Assembly: GCA_020636215.1 (NCBI GenBank)
Contig: JACJYG010000010.1
Location: 186,001-250,000, forward strand
DNA length: 64,000 nucleotides
Reading direction: 5' to 3'
Source: Lewinellaceae bacterium
GTDB taxonomy: Bacteria > Bacteroidota > Bacteroidia > Chitinophagales > Saprospiraceae
Below are positions 45,587-53,582 of the stretch, piece after piece; the first letter of the stretch is position 1, and each line of letters begins with the position of its first letter. Below the pieces are notes generated by a model. The model was not told the origin of the DNA, made no database searches, and worked only from the letters and a program-made list of their open reading frames with translations. Position numbers and translations under genes: made by a program.

Positions 45587-46222
45587 ATGAGTAGACTATT
45601 GCCACTCTTTCCGCTTCAATTGGTCGTTTTTCCGGGCGAAAGCCTCAACCTCCACATTTTTGAGCCGCGTTACCGGCAACTCATTAAAGAGTGTGAACAG
45701 GGCGGTTTAACTTTTGGAATCCCTGCTTACATCGATGGTAAGGTAATGGAGGTTGGTACAGAGATCCGACTGAAGCAGATCGAAAAGCGTTATCCGAATG
45801 GTGAATTAGACATTAAAACGGAAGGAATAGGATTATTTAAGGTACAGGAGTTTTATCGGAAAGCACCCGGTAAACTTTATAGTGCGGCCGATGTCGAACC
45901 CCTTGAATTCACTACCAAAGGCGATGTACTGGCCAACACCCGTATACTGAAACTGGTGGAGGAACTTTTTGGCCTTTTAAAGGTGCAAAAGAAGATCGAG
46001 GAAGGCCCGGACGAGTTGAGCACTTACAGCCTGGCCCATCATGTGGGCTTTTCTCTGGAACAGGAATATGAGTTTCTTTGCATCCCGGAAGAAAAGCAAC
46101 GCCAGGAATGGATGGAAGCCCATCTTGAAAAACTGCTGCCGGTGGTTCAGGAAATGGAAAACCTACGGAAGAGGGTGCAGATGAACGGGCATTTCAAGGA
46201 TATTGTCCCACCCAAGTTTTAG
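45587..46222 (+). CDS. LON substrate-binding-domain protein
   Basis: This 211-residue protein is a free-standing LON N-terminal (PUA-like) domain: LLPLFPLQLVVFPGESLNLHIFEPRYRQLI, a beta-barrel core, then a helical second half with VEELFGLLKV. There is no ATPase or protease domain, and the length is typical of stand-alone LON-domain proteins. The full-length family binds protease substrates; the role of the short form is not established. It is divergent from the alpha-2-macroglobulin gene and convergent with the Rrf2 gene downstream, which ends about 120 bp away. Confidence 0.85.
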   Translation: MSRLLPLFPLQLVVFPGESLNLHIFEPRYRQLIKECEQGGLTFGIPAYIDGKVMEVGTEIRLKQIEKRYPNGELDIKTEGIGLFKVQEFYRKAPGKLYSAADVEPLEFTTKGDVLANTRILKLVEELFGLLKVQKKIEEGPDELSTYSLAHHVGFSLEQEYEFLCIPEEKQRQEWMEAHLEKLLPVVQEMENLRKRVQMNGHFKDIVPPKF

Positions 46223-46344
46223 GCTGTTGAAGCTAATTTCGGAGAGTGTTCAAGAGAAGGCTTCCCTGATCATGGTGGAGGATTTGACACAGTTATTTGA
46301 ACAATCTCTAATTTCGGGCGAAGTGTGGCAGGGAAAGAACCTAC

Positions 46345-46830
46345 TTAATCCACCTCCAATTCCGCGACCCGGTTCAGATGTTCCATAACGCGTTGCAGGG
46401 CCAGGTTGGACAGCCCTTCCGAGGCCATCAGGTCGGCCAGGCTAACCTGGTTCAGTACCTGGTCGACAGCGCGTTGAACGACGCGCCAGAGAGACCGGAC
46501 CGAGCAATCTACAGAATTGGTGCAAATACGGAAGGCGCCGGAGTGGCCTTCGCAGAAACTTTCATCGAAAAGTGCGCCGCCCAGCGCCACGAGTACGTCA
46601 TTGATGCGGATTTCTTCGGCGGGCCGAGAGAGGATATACCCACCTTTCTGCCCGCGGGTGCTTTGGATGAAGCTCGCCAGGCGAAGGGTTCGGGTCAGCT
46701 TTGCGACATAGGAGGCGGATAGGCCTTCCAGTTCGCTAAGCTGTGGAATACTCAGCCCATCCTCACTGTCGGAACGGGCGATCCGGAGTAGTATTCGGAG
46801 TCCGTATTCATCTTGGGCGGATATCTTCAT
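46345..46830 (-). CDS. Rrf2-family Fe-S-sensing transcriptional regulator
   Basis: This 161-residue regulator has a winged helix-turn-helix (about 5-60, SIPQLSELEGLSASYVAKLT) and the Rrf2 signature RGQKGGYILSRPAEEI. Three cysteines, Cys93, Cys103 and Cys109, lie in FCEGHSGAFRIC-TNSVDC and can ligate an iron-sulfur cluster (compare IscR Cys92/98/104). It therefore probably senses cluster supply and controls the adjacent suf genes. It is transcribed in the same direction as suf, from its own promoter region after sufT. That region (46851-46943) contains an octamer repeat array whose edge is about 20 bp from its start codon. Confidence 0.92.
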   Translation of the reverse strand: MKISAQDEYGLRILLRIARSDSEDGLSIPQLSELEGLSASYVAKLTRTLRLASFIQSTRGQKGGYILSRPAEEIRINDVLVALGGALFDESFCEGHSGAFRICTNSVDCSVRSLWRVVQRAVDQVLNQVSLADLMASEGLSNLALQRVMEHLNRVAELEVD

Positions 46831-46850
46831 GTTTGTGTTTTGTTTTTTGA

Positions 46851-46943
46851 AAATGCGAGAATGTGGGAATTTGGGAATGCGAGAATGCGAGAATGCGGGA
46901 ATGCGAGAATGCGAGAATGCGGGAATGCGGGAATGCGAGAATG
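46851..46943. repeat. 8-bp tandem repeat array, locus 3 (in front of the Rrf2 gene)
   Basis: About 11 octamer copies (gaatgcga, gaatgcgg, gaatgtgg and gaattTgg forms), the same family as at 13637 and 14669. The array fills the region between sufT and the Rrf2 start codon, the place where the rrf2 promoter should be. Confidence 0.9.
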
Positions 46944-46985
46944 AAATTTCCTATTCATGCATTCATGCATACATTCATTTACGCA

Positions 46986-47297
46986 TTAAAACATATCCAG
47001 CATCAGCCGGGCTTCTTCGCTCATCTTGTCCTTGGTCCAGGGTGGGTCATAGACAACACTAAGGTCAACTTCCGTGACGCCATCTACTTCCGCCAATCTC
47101 TGCTGGACTTCCATGGGGAGGATTTCGGCGACGGGGCACATGGGGGAAGTCAGGGTCATGCTGACCCGCACAAAACCATCATCCCGGATATCGATCTCGT
47201 AGATCAGCCCCAGTTCGTAAATATCGACCGGGATCTCGGGGTCGTAAACGGTTTTTAATGCCGCAATGATCCGTTCTTCCAATGCTTGTTTGTCCAT
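46986..47297 (-). CDS. sufT: SufT-like MIP18/DUF59 Fe-S assembly protein
   Basis: This 103-residue DUF59 (MIP18/PaaD-like) protein has the family motifs VYDPEIPVDIYELGLIYEI and LTSPMCPVAEILP, with a conserved Cys in MCPV. It helps deliver or mature iron-sulfur clusters alongside SufBCD. The start codon ATG at 47295-47297 was chosen; an in-frame GTG three codons upstream is less likely. It lies 11 bp after sufE and is the last gene of the suf operon. Its 3' end is about 40 bp from the octamer array. Confidence 0.9.
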   Translation of the reverse strand: MDKQALEERIIAALKTVYDPEIPVDIYELGLIYEIDIRDDGFVRVSMTLTSPMCPVAEILPMEVQQRLAEVDGVTEVDLSVVYDPPWTKDKMSEEARLMLDMF

Positions 47298-47308
47298 TGT
47301 AACCACTT

Positions 47309-47725
47309 CTAATTTGCCTGTAAGGCCAGCCCATAAAGCTTCATTTGTTTCACCATGCTGACCAGGCCATTGGACCGGGTAGGGGAGAGGTGCTCCTTCA
47401 ATCCGATCCGGTCGATGAAATAAAGCTCCGCTTTTGCGACATCATCCGGGCTTTGGTTAGACAGCACCCGGATCAGCAGCGCAATAATTCCTTTGGTAAT
47501 GATGGCGTCGCTGTCGGCGGTGAACTTCACTCTGCCATTATCTTTTTCCGCATGAAGCCAAACCTGGCTTTGGCAGCCCTTAATGAGGTGTTCCTCGTCT
47601 TTGTATTGCTCCCCGATCAAGGGCAAGCTCTTGCCCAGGTCGATGATATATTCGTACCGCTCCATCCAGTCGCCAAACAAGGCAAACTCTTCAATAATCT
47701 CGTCCTGTATTTCGTTGATGCTCAA
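47309..47725 (-). CDS. sufE: SufE sulfur-acceptor protein
   Basis: SufE takes persulfide sulfur from SufS and passes it to SufBCD. The protein has the SufE pattern with the acceptor Cys51 in LIKGCQSQVWL, the same residue number as in E. coli. That number holds only if translation starts at the TTG at 47723-47725, which gives 138 residues; there is no upstream ATG in frame before sufS, and the next ATG would remove the N-terminus. So this is a TTG start. It lies 47 bp after sufS and 11 bp before sufT. Confidence 0.92.
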   Translation of the reverse strand: MSINEIQDEIIEEFALFGDWMERYEYIIDLGKSLPLIGEQYKDEEHLIKGCQSQVWLHAEKDNGRVKFTADSDAIITKGIIALLIRVLSNQSPDDVAKAELYFIDRIGLKEHLSPTRSNGLVSMVKQMKLYGLALQAN

Positions 47726-47772
47726 TTTTTTAGTTATTTTTTTGTAACTGCCAGCAGGCGGACTGAAAACCT

Positions 47773-49020
47773 TTACCCCAACATAGCCACCGCTTTTTTT
47801 ACCCCATCCACCAGGCGGTCGATATCCTCCACGGTGTTGTAAAATGCAAAAGATGCCCGGACGGTGCCGGGTATGCAAAAATGATCCATCAGCGGTTGGG
47901 TACAATGATGGCCGGTGCGCACGGCAATGCCGAGTTTATCCAGAATAGTACCCAGGTCATAGGGGTGAATGTTATCTACGAGGAAAGAAACCACGCTGGC
48001 TTTGTTTTTTGCGGCGCCTATGAACCGTATCCCCGGCACTTCTTTCAGGCGTTTGATGGCGTAGGCCAATAGCGTGTTCTCGTATTGCGTAATAGCGTCC
48101 AGCCCAATTTCCTGAATATAATCCAATGCCGCGCCAAGGCCGATAACCCCTGCGATATCCGGGGTGCCCGCCTCGAACTTATGCGGAAGTTCTGCGTAAG
48201 TCGTTTTTTCGAAAGTGACCGTTTTGATCATTTCCCCGCCCCCGTGATAGGGCGGCATGGCGTTCAGCCATTTTTCTTTTCCAAATAACACGCCGATGCC
48301 GGTAGGCCCGAATACTTTGTGGCCGGAAAAAGTGTAAAAATCCACATCCAGCGCCTGTACGTCAATGGCCATATGAGGGGTCGCTTGTGCGCCATCCACC
48401 AGCACCGGGATGCCTTTGGCATGCGCCATTGCCACCATCTCCCGGATCGGGTTGATCGTGCCCAGGGTATTCGAAACGTGGGTAGTAGCGACGATGCGGA
48501 CTTTGTCCGACAGCATTTTTTCAAATTCCTCCAGGATCAGTTCACCGGCTTCGTTGATAGGCGCTACCCGGAGATGAGCGCCTTTTTCCTCACAGATCAG
48601 TTGCCAGGGGACGATGTTGCTATGGTGTTCCATGGCCGTGATCAGCACTTCGTCGCCTTCTTTAAGAAATTTGCGGCCGAAGCAGGACGCGACCAGGTTG
48701 ATCCCCTCGGTGACGCCCCGCACGAAGATAATCTCCGGGGAAGAAGGCGCATGGATGAAATCACGGACTTTATCCCGGGCCACTTCGAAAGCCGTCGTGG
48801 CTTCCTGGCTGAGTTGATACACCCCACGGTGGACATTGGCGTGCTGGAAACGATAGTAGTGGCTGATCGCTTCGATCACGCTATTCGGCTTTTGGCTGGA
48901 AGCCGCACTATCCAGAAAAACGATGGGCTTGCCATTCATGTCCCTGGACAAGAGTGGAAAGTCACGCCTGATCTGCTCAATGTTGAGCTTGGATACGGTT
49001 GTGGGGGTTGTTGCTTCCAT
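47773..49020 (-). CDS. sufS: SufS cysteine desulfurase
   Basis: SufS removes sulfur from cysteine with pyridoxal phosphate and hands it to SufE. The 415-residue protein has DFPLLSRDMNGKPIVFLDSAASSQKP, the PLP-contacting TEGINL and EHHSNIVPWQ motifs, the Schiff-base lysine in SGHKVFGP, and the catalytic Cys373 in RTGHHCTQP. All are intact. I chose ATG at 49018-49020; a TTG five codons upstream overlaps sufD. It starts 4 bp after the sufD stop. Confidence 0.97.
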   Translation of the reverse strand: MEATTPTTVSKLNIEQIRRDFPLLSRDMNGKPIVFLDSAASSQKPNSVIEAISHYYRFQHANVHRGVYQLSQEATTAFEVARDKVRDFIHAPSSPEIIFVRGVTEGINLVASCFGRKFLKEGDEVLITAMEHHSNIVPWQLICEEKGAHLRVAPINEAGELILEEFEKMLSDKVRIVATTHVSNTLGTINPIREMVAMAHAKGIPVLVDGAQATPHMAIDVQALDVDFYTFSGHKVFGPTGIGVLFGKEKWLNAMPPYHGGGEMIKTVTFEKTTYAELPHKFEAGTPDIAGVIGLGAALDYIQEIGLDAITQYENTLLAYAIKRLKEVPGIRFIGAAKNKASVVSFLVDNIHPYDLGTILDKLGIAVRTGHHCTQPLMDHFCIPGTVRASFAFYNTVEDIDRLVDGVKKAVAMLG

Positions 49021-49024
49021 TCTT

Positions 49025-50365
49025 CTATTCTTCAAATTTATGGTGCACCAACTGTTCGGCGAACAGCCGCACCTCTTCCAGCTTCATATTCTCAATCGCC
49101 TCATACAGGAAAGCATGCTGGAGCATACCACGCGCCTGAGCATCGGGCAGCCCACGGGAGCGCAGATAGAAAACCGCGCTCTCATCCAGCTGGCCGATCG
49201 TTGCGCCGTGGCTGCAACGCACATCATCGGCAAAGATCTCCAGTTCCGGCTTGGTATCCATGGAGGCTTTATCCGACAGGACGAGGTTGTTGTTTTGTTG
49301 GAAGGCGTTGGTCTTTTGTGCATCCTTGCGCACCAGTACCTTGCCGTTGAACACCCCGCTTGCTTTATCCGTCACAATCCCTTTGTACAGTTCGTTGCTG
49401 ATGCAATGCGGAACGGCGTGGTCGATGAAGGTATGGTTGTCGATGTGTTGTTCACCTTTAGCGAAGTAGGCGCCCCAATAGTTGGTGTTGGTCCCGGAAC
49501 CGTTCAGCTTTGTCTTGAGGTTGTTGCGCACCAGCCTTCCGCCCAGGTCGAGGGCATAGGAAGAGAAAGTACTGTTGCCATCCTGTTCGATGTCCACGTT
49601 ACTGACCAGGAAACCTTCCTTCCCTTCCCGCTGCAGGCGGTAGTGATGGATGTGGGCATTTTCCCGGATATGGATTCGGTTGAGGTGGTTGTTGAAATAA
49701 GTACCTTCCGCACCCGGTAGTTCGAACAATCCTTCGATCACGGAAAGCTCGCTGCTCGGCTCAGCAATGATCAGGTTCATATGGTTATTGAACGAAGCCT
49801 TTTCGCCCGGCGCGGCCAGGTGAAGGAGGTAGGCCGGTTTTTCCACAATTGCCTTTTTGCCGGCATGGATCAATAGGCCATGGTGGGCAAAAGCGGCGTT
49901 CAATATCTTGAAGGCATCGGATTGGCTTTCCAAAAGGCCCTCCAGATAAGCCGTGGTACTGGCCTGGTATTTTTCATCGGAGAGCGCTGAGGCGATATCG
50001 ATCACGGACAAGCCGTCGGAAAAATCGCCGGTTTGGGACAGGTTTTCCTGAAAGACCCCGTTTACAAAAACGAGCAAATGGCAGTCGAGGCCCGGGATGA
50101 GAAAGGGCTCGATGTCCGCCTGAGAAAGCCGGGGCGCTTCATTGGCTGTATATTCCGGCTGCAGGATACGGTTGACGCTGGTATATTTCCATTCTTCGTC
50201 CCGGCGGGTAGGGAAGTTCACCCCCTCCAGAAAATGGATCGCACGACGGCGAAATTGGTGCAAAGGGTGGTCGCGATGGCCATTGAGTTGGCTTTCTCCG
50301 GCTTCAAAAAGCGTTTGAAAGCGGGCTTTTGCCTCAGCAAACCTATCTTGGACTATAGTTGACAT
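49025..50365 (-). CDS. sufD: SufD Fe-S scaffold protein
   Basis: SufD forms the SufBC2D scaffold on which iron-sulfur clusters are built. The 446-residue protein shows the SufB/SufD beta-helix (RVSNV/INTHE-type strands) with RRDEEWKYTSVNRI, GSGTNTNYWGAYFA, NHTFIDHAVPHCISNELYKGIV and RCSHGATIGQLDE. The start is ATG at 50363-50365; the earlier in-frame start gives seven extra residues without homology. It follows sufC by about 40 bp. Confidence 0.95.
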   Translation of the reverse strand: MSTIVQDRFAEAKARFQTLFEAGESQLNGHRDHPLHQFRRRAIHFLEGVNFPTRRDEEWKYTSVNRILQPEYTANEAPRLSQADIEPFLIPGLDCHLLVFVNGVFQENLSQTGDFSDGLSVIDIASALSDEKYQASTTAYLEGLLESQSDAFKILNAAFAHHGLLIHAGKKAIVEKPAYLLHLAAPGEKASFNNHMNLIIAEPSSELSVIEGLFELPGAEGTYFNNHLNRIHIRENAHIHHYRLQREGKEGFLVSNVDIEQDGNSTFSSYALDLGGRLVRNNLKTKLNGSGTNTNYWGAYFAKGEQHIDNHTFIDHAVPHCISNELYKGIVTDKASGVFNGKVLVRKDAQKTNAFQQNNNLVLSDKASMDTKPELEIFADDVRCSHGATIGQLDESAVFYLRSRGLPDAQARGMLQHAFLYEAIENMKLEEVRLFAEQLVHHKFEE

Positions 50366-50404
50366 CGTTTTTTCAATTTTTTTCAAGCAATCGTGCCTAA
50401 ATCC

Positions 50405-51169
50405 TTACATCGCTGTGAGGGAATCCACTTCTTCTTTGATCCAGTCGTACCCTTTGTCTTCCAGTTGCAGGGCCAGGTTTTTATCCCCGGATTTAACAAT
50501 GCGGCCGTTATACAGCACGTGCACGAAATCAGGAACGATGTAGTCTAACAGTCTTTGGTAGTGGGTAACAATGATAAAGGAGCGATCCGGGCTGCGCAGT
50601 TGGTTGACCGCCTCGGCAACGATACGCAGGGCGTCGATATCCAGGCCCGAGTCTGTTTCATCGAGAATACCCAGTTTTGGTTCCAGCAGCGCCATTTGGA
50701 GCATTTCACTGCGTTTTTTCTCCCCGCCGGAGAAGCCTTCGTTCAGGGAGCGTTGTAAGAGGCGCTCATCCATGCCCACCATTTTGATCTTATCACGCAT
50801 GAGTTTGAGCATCTGAACGGCGTTCAGTTCCTCCTTACCCTGAGCTTTGCGCACGGCATTGACCGTACTTTTCAGAAAAGTGGCGGTGCTGACGCCAGGA
50901 ATTTCCACCGGGTATTGGAACGCCAGGAAAATACCGGCCTGAGCGCGTTCATCTACTTCCATTTCCAGGAGGTCGTGGCCCTGGTATTGGATGGCGCCAT
51001 CCGTTACTTCGTAATCTTCCCGGCCGGCCAGAACATTGGCCAGGGTGCTCTTTCCGGAGCCGTTGGGGCCCATAATGGCGTGTACTTCTCCCGGCTTTAC
51101 CTCCAGGTTGATCCCCCGGAGGATCTCTTTTTCTTCAACTGCTACTTTCAGGTTTTTTATAATCAGCAT
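50405..51169 (-). CDS. sufC: SufC ATPase
   Basis: SufC is the ABC-type ATPase that drives SufBC2D. The 254-residue protein contains Walker A GPNGSGKST, the ABC signature LNEGFSGGEKKR, Walker B LGILDETDSGLD and the H-loop IVTHYQRLLDYI. The length is standard. It lies between sufB and sufD, and the 87-bp gap after sufB is the largest inside this operon. Confidence 0.97.
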   Translation of the reverse strand: MLIIKNLKVAVEEKEILRGINLEVKPGEVHAIMGPNGSGKSTLANVLAGREDYEVTDGAIQYQGHDLLEMEVDERAQAGIFLAFQYPVEIPGVSTATFLKSTVNAVRKAQGKEELNAVQMLKLMRDKIKMVGMDERLLQRSLNEGFSGGEKKRSEMLQMALLEPKLGILDETDSGLDIDALRIVAEAVNQLRSPDRSFIIVTHYQRLLDYIVPDFVHVLYNGRIVKSGDKNLALQLEDKGYDWIKEEVDSLTAM

Positions 51170-51256
51170 TATTGTTTGGTTTGGTCGTTTTCAATTTAGA
51201 AGTATTCAAGCGTTCGTGTGTTCGCGAATTTGAGTTCCCACTCAATGCTCAACCGC

Positions 51257-52702
51257 TTACCCAACACTACCCTCCAGGCTGATGGCCAGCAGCTTCTGGG
51301 CTTCCACGGCGAACTCCATGGGCAGCTCGTTGAAGACCTCCTTACAATAGCCGTTCACGATCATGTTGACGGCGTCCTCTTCGCTCAGGCCGCGTTGCAT
51401 GAGATAGAAGAGCTGGTCTTCGCCGATCTTGGAGGTTGTCGCCTCGTGTTCCACTTTGGCGGAATTATTCTCTACTTCCAGGTATGGGAAGGTATGGGCG
51501 CCGCATTTATCGCCCATGAGCAGAGAATCACACTGGGAAAAATTATGGGCGTTTTCGGCTTTTTTCCCCACCTTGACCAGGCCGCGGTAGGAATTATTGC
51601 TAAAGCCGGCAGAAATGCCTTTGGAAATGATGGTGCTACGGGTGTTCTTCCCGAGGTGGACCATCTTGGTGCCAGTATCCGCCTGCTGGTAATTATTGGT
51701 GACGGCAACAGAGTAGAACTCTCCGACCGAATTGTCGCCTTTCAGCACGCAGCTGGGATATTTCCAGGTAATAGCGGAGCCCGTTTCTACTTGCGTCCAG
51801 GTGATCTTGGAGTTGCGGCCGGCGCATAAGCCGCGCTTGGTAACGAAGTTATAGATACCGCCCTTGCCTTCCTTATCGCCGGGGTACCAGTTCTGTACGG
51901 TGGAGTATTTAATAGTAGCATCGTCCAGTGCAATCAGTTCCACCACGGCGGCGTGCAACTGATTCTCGTCGCGCATCGGAGCCGTACAGCCTTCCAGATA
52001 GCTCACCGAACTGCCTTCTTCCGCCACGATAAGGGTGCGTTCAAACTGCCCGGTATTGCGTTCATTGATCCGGAAGTAAGTTGACAATTCCATGGGGCAG
52101 CGGACGCCTTTGGGGATGTATACAAAAGAACCGTCGCTAAAGACAGCCGAGTTGAGCGCGGCGAAATAGTTGTCGGTCGCCGGCACTACAGAGCCCAGGT
52201 ATTTTTTGATCAGCTCGGGATGATGCTGAACGGCATCGCTGAACGAACCGAAAATGATACCCAGTTCGGCCAGTTTCTCCTTGTAAGTCGTTTTGACCGA
52301 AACGCTGTCGAGGACCGCATCCACCGCCACACCAGCCAGTAGCTTCTGCTCTTCGAGGGGGATGCCCAGTTTGTTGAAGGTTTCCAGCAGGTCGGGGTCC
52401 ACCTCATCGAGGCTCGCGAGCTGTTCTTTTTTCTTGGGCGCCGAGTAGTAGATGATCTCCTGGTAATCAATGGGAGGGTAGTGGACGTTCGGCCATTTTG
52501 GCTCTGTCATTGTTTTCCAGTGCTCGAAAGCTTTCAGGCGCCATTCGGTCAGCCATTCCGGCTCGTTTTTCTTCCTGGAGATGAGGCGCACCACATCCTC
52601 ATTCAGCCCTTTGGCAATGGTTTCGGACTCGATATCACTAGTGAAGCCGTATTTATAATCGCTTCTGGTATGCTCCTCAAGCGTCTGCATGGATTCGCTC
52701 AT
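51257..52702 (-). CDS. sufB: SufB Fe-S scaffold protein
   Basis: SufB is the core scaffold subunit that receives sulfur from SufE. The 481-residue protein shows FVYIPKGVRCPMELSTYFRIN, SSVSYLEGCTAPMRDENQLHAAVVEL, KYSTVQNWYPGD, and ARVEHEATTSKI-type sequence (VEHEATTSKIGEDQLFYLMQRGL), which are typical of SufB. It is the first gene of the suf operon. A perfect palindrome (52759-52780) lies about 57 bp upstream of its start codon and is the best candidate for an Rrf2 operator. Confidence 0.97.
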   Translation of the reverse strand: MSESMQTLEEHTRSDYKYGFTSDIESETIAKGLNEDVVRLISRKKNEPEWLTEWRLKAFEHWKTMTEPKWPNVHYPPIDYQEIIYYSAPKKKEQLASLDEVDPDLLETFNKLGIPLEEQKLLAGVAVDAVLDSVSVKTTYKEKLAELGIIFGSFSDAVQHHPELIKKYLGSVVPATDNYFAALNSAVFSDGSFVYIPKGVRCPMELSTYFRINERNTGQFERTLIVAEEGSSVSYLEGCTAPMRDENQLHAAVVELIALDDATIKYSTVQNWYPGDKEGKGGIYNFVTKRGLCAGRNSKITWTQVETGSAITWKYPSCVLKGDNSVGEFYSVAVTNNYQQADTGTKMVHLGKNTRSTIISKGISAGFSNNSYRGLVKVGKKAENAHNFSQCDSLLMGDKCGAHTFPYLEVENNSAKVEHEATTSKIGEDQLFYLMQRGLSEEDAVNMIVNGYCKEVFNELPMEFAVEAQKLLAISLEGSVG

Positions 52703-52758
52703 CTGCTATATTTTTTATGGCTGTTCTTTATTTAGACTAATTCAACTTTGACTCCGGA

Positions 52759-52780
52759 ATTTATACAAAAAAGTATAAAT
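52759..52780. promoter_or_regulatory. Perfect palindrome upstream of sufB, candidate Rrf2/IscR-type operator
   Basis: ATTTATAC and GTATAAAT are perfect inverted repeats of 8 bp around AAAAAA, about 57 bp upstream of the sufB start codon. Rrf2-family regulators bind AT-rich palindromes of about this size as dimers, and an Rrf2 regulator with three cysteines lies at the other end of the suf genes. The half-site overlaps a possible minus-strand -7 box (TAAATTCC). Confidence 0.65.
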
Positions 52781-52887
52781 AAGGTTCAGGTGGTGGGAGT
52801 TTTTTTTTGGTTTTTTTCTAAAACGCTGCGAAGGTAGGGAAAAGTGGGGGAAACCTGGGTAAGGGGAGCGGGAGTTTGTGGAGTAGC

Positions 52888-52969
52888 CCCTGGCCTACGG
52901 TGATGGTGCGCAACAGCATCCGGGAGCGGTATGTCCACCAATACGCCACCATAGCCCTGTAGGCCAGGG
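52888..52969. repeat. 82-bp element bounded by 11-bp perfect inverted repeats
   Basis: CCCTGGCCTAC (52888-52898) and GTAGGCCAGGG (52959-52969) are exact reverse complements, and inner ATGGTG / CACCAT segments extend the stem. The result is a long hairpin in the gap between sufB and hsdR. It looks like a REP/MITE-type or terminator-like element. A small hydrophobic ORF begins right at its right arm. Confidence 0.65.
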
Positions 52970-53172
52970 TGAGCCGGAATTTTCAGTTTACCACTTATGG
53001 CATACTGTTGCTATACGGATTTGCTCTTTTTTACGTCATTGACCTGCGGGGAAGGGGCGTCCTGGGGCAGTTCGACTATATGACAAGCCTGCTGGCGCTG
53101 GTCGAGCTGTTGCTGGGGGTGTATGTAGGGCAGGTGGTGTTTAGTTCGTTTAAAAGGGAATCATATTTATGA
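52969..53172 (+). CDS. Small two-TM protein (67 residues), uncertain
   Basis: The short product (start GTG at 52969) has two hydrophobic stretches (TTYGILLLYGFALFYVIDL and MTSLLALVELLLGVYVGQVV) with a charged loop between, consistent with a tiny membrane protein. The GTG overlaps the right arm of an inverted repeat, no upstream ribosome signal is clear, and no family is recognised, so it may be spurious. It is on the same strand as the hsdR operon and upstream of it. Confidence 0.35.
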   Translation: MSRNFQFTTYGILLLYGFALFYVIDLRGRGVLGQFDYMTSLLALVELLLGVYVGQVVFSSFKRESYL

Positions 53173-53582
53173 AAAGGATTCGTAGATGGATTATTCTTTT
53201 AACGCTGCTTGACTATTGTTCATCGCTTTTACCTTGTATGTCCATCCCGCTCTTTACCGCCAGCAGCTCGTCCTGCCGTTATCCGCACCATTGCCCAGCA
53301 AGGCAACCGGCAGCATCTGGCAAGTGGAGTTGGCACACTGGATGGGGTGTGAGAAGCTGGCAAATTGAGGCTGGTTCCTGGCAATTAGCTGCCTTTAAGC
53401 TCTAATCCGGTTTCGTAACTCCGAAATAAAAATCCCGTTCCCTGTAACCTAATTGTTAGTTTTTTCGTAAAATGCAGCCTAGAGAGCGTTATGCCCGAAG
53501 GACAGCCCTAAGCTTGCCCTTCCTAAGCAACCCAGGCAGGTAGACCCCCATTGCCAGTAAAACCAACTTCCAACATGACAGC
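53173..53582. other. 410-bp stretch without a convincing gene
   Basis: This stretch lies between the small two-TM ORF and hsdR. A 78-codon frame at 53169-53405 shares an ATGA overlap with the small ORF, but its composition is odd and I do not support it as a gene. The stretch near 53440-53470 (CTAATTGTTAGTTTTTTCG) is AT-rich and could hold the hsdR promoter, but no consensus match is clean. Confidence 0.3.

Noticed and set aside
46203..46388. 61-codon ORF after the LON-domain gene
   Set aside because: It overlaps the ends of the LON and Rrf2 genes in another frame and has no family features.
53169..53405. 78-codon ORF after the small two-TM ORF
   Set aside because: The ATGA overlap is suggestive, but the Trp/Ser/Cys-rich composition does not look like a real protein.
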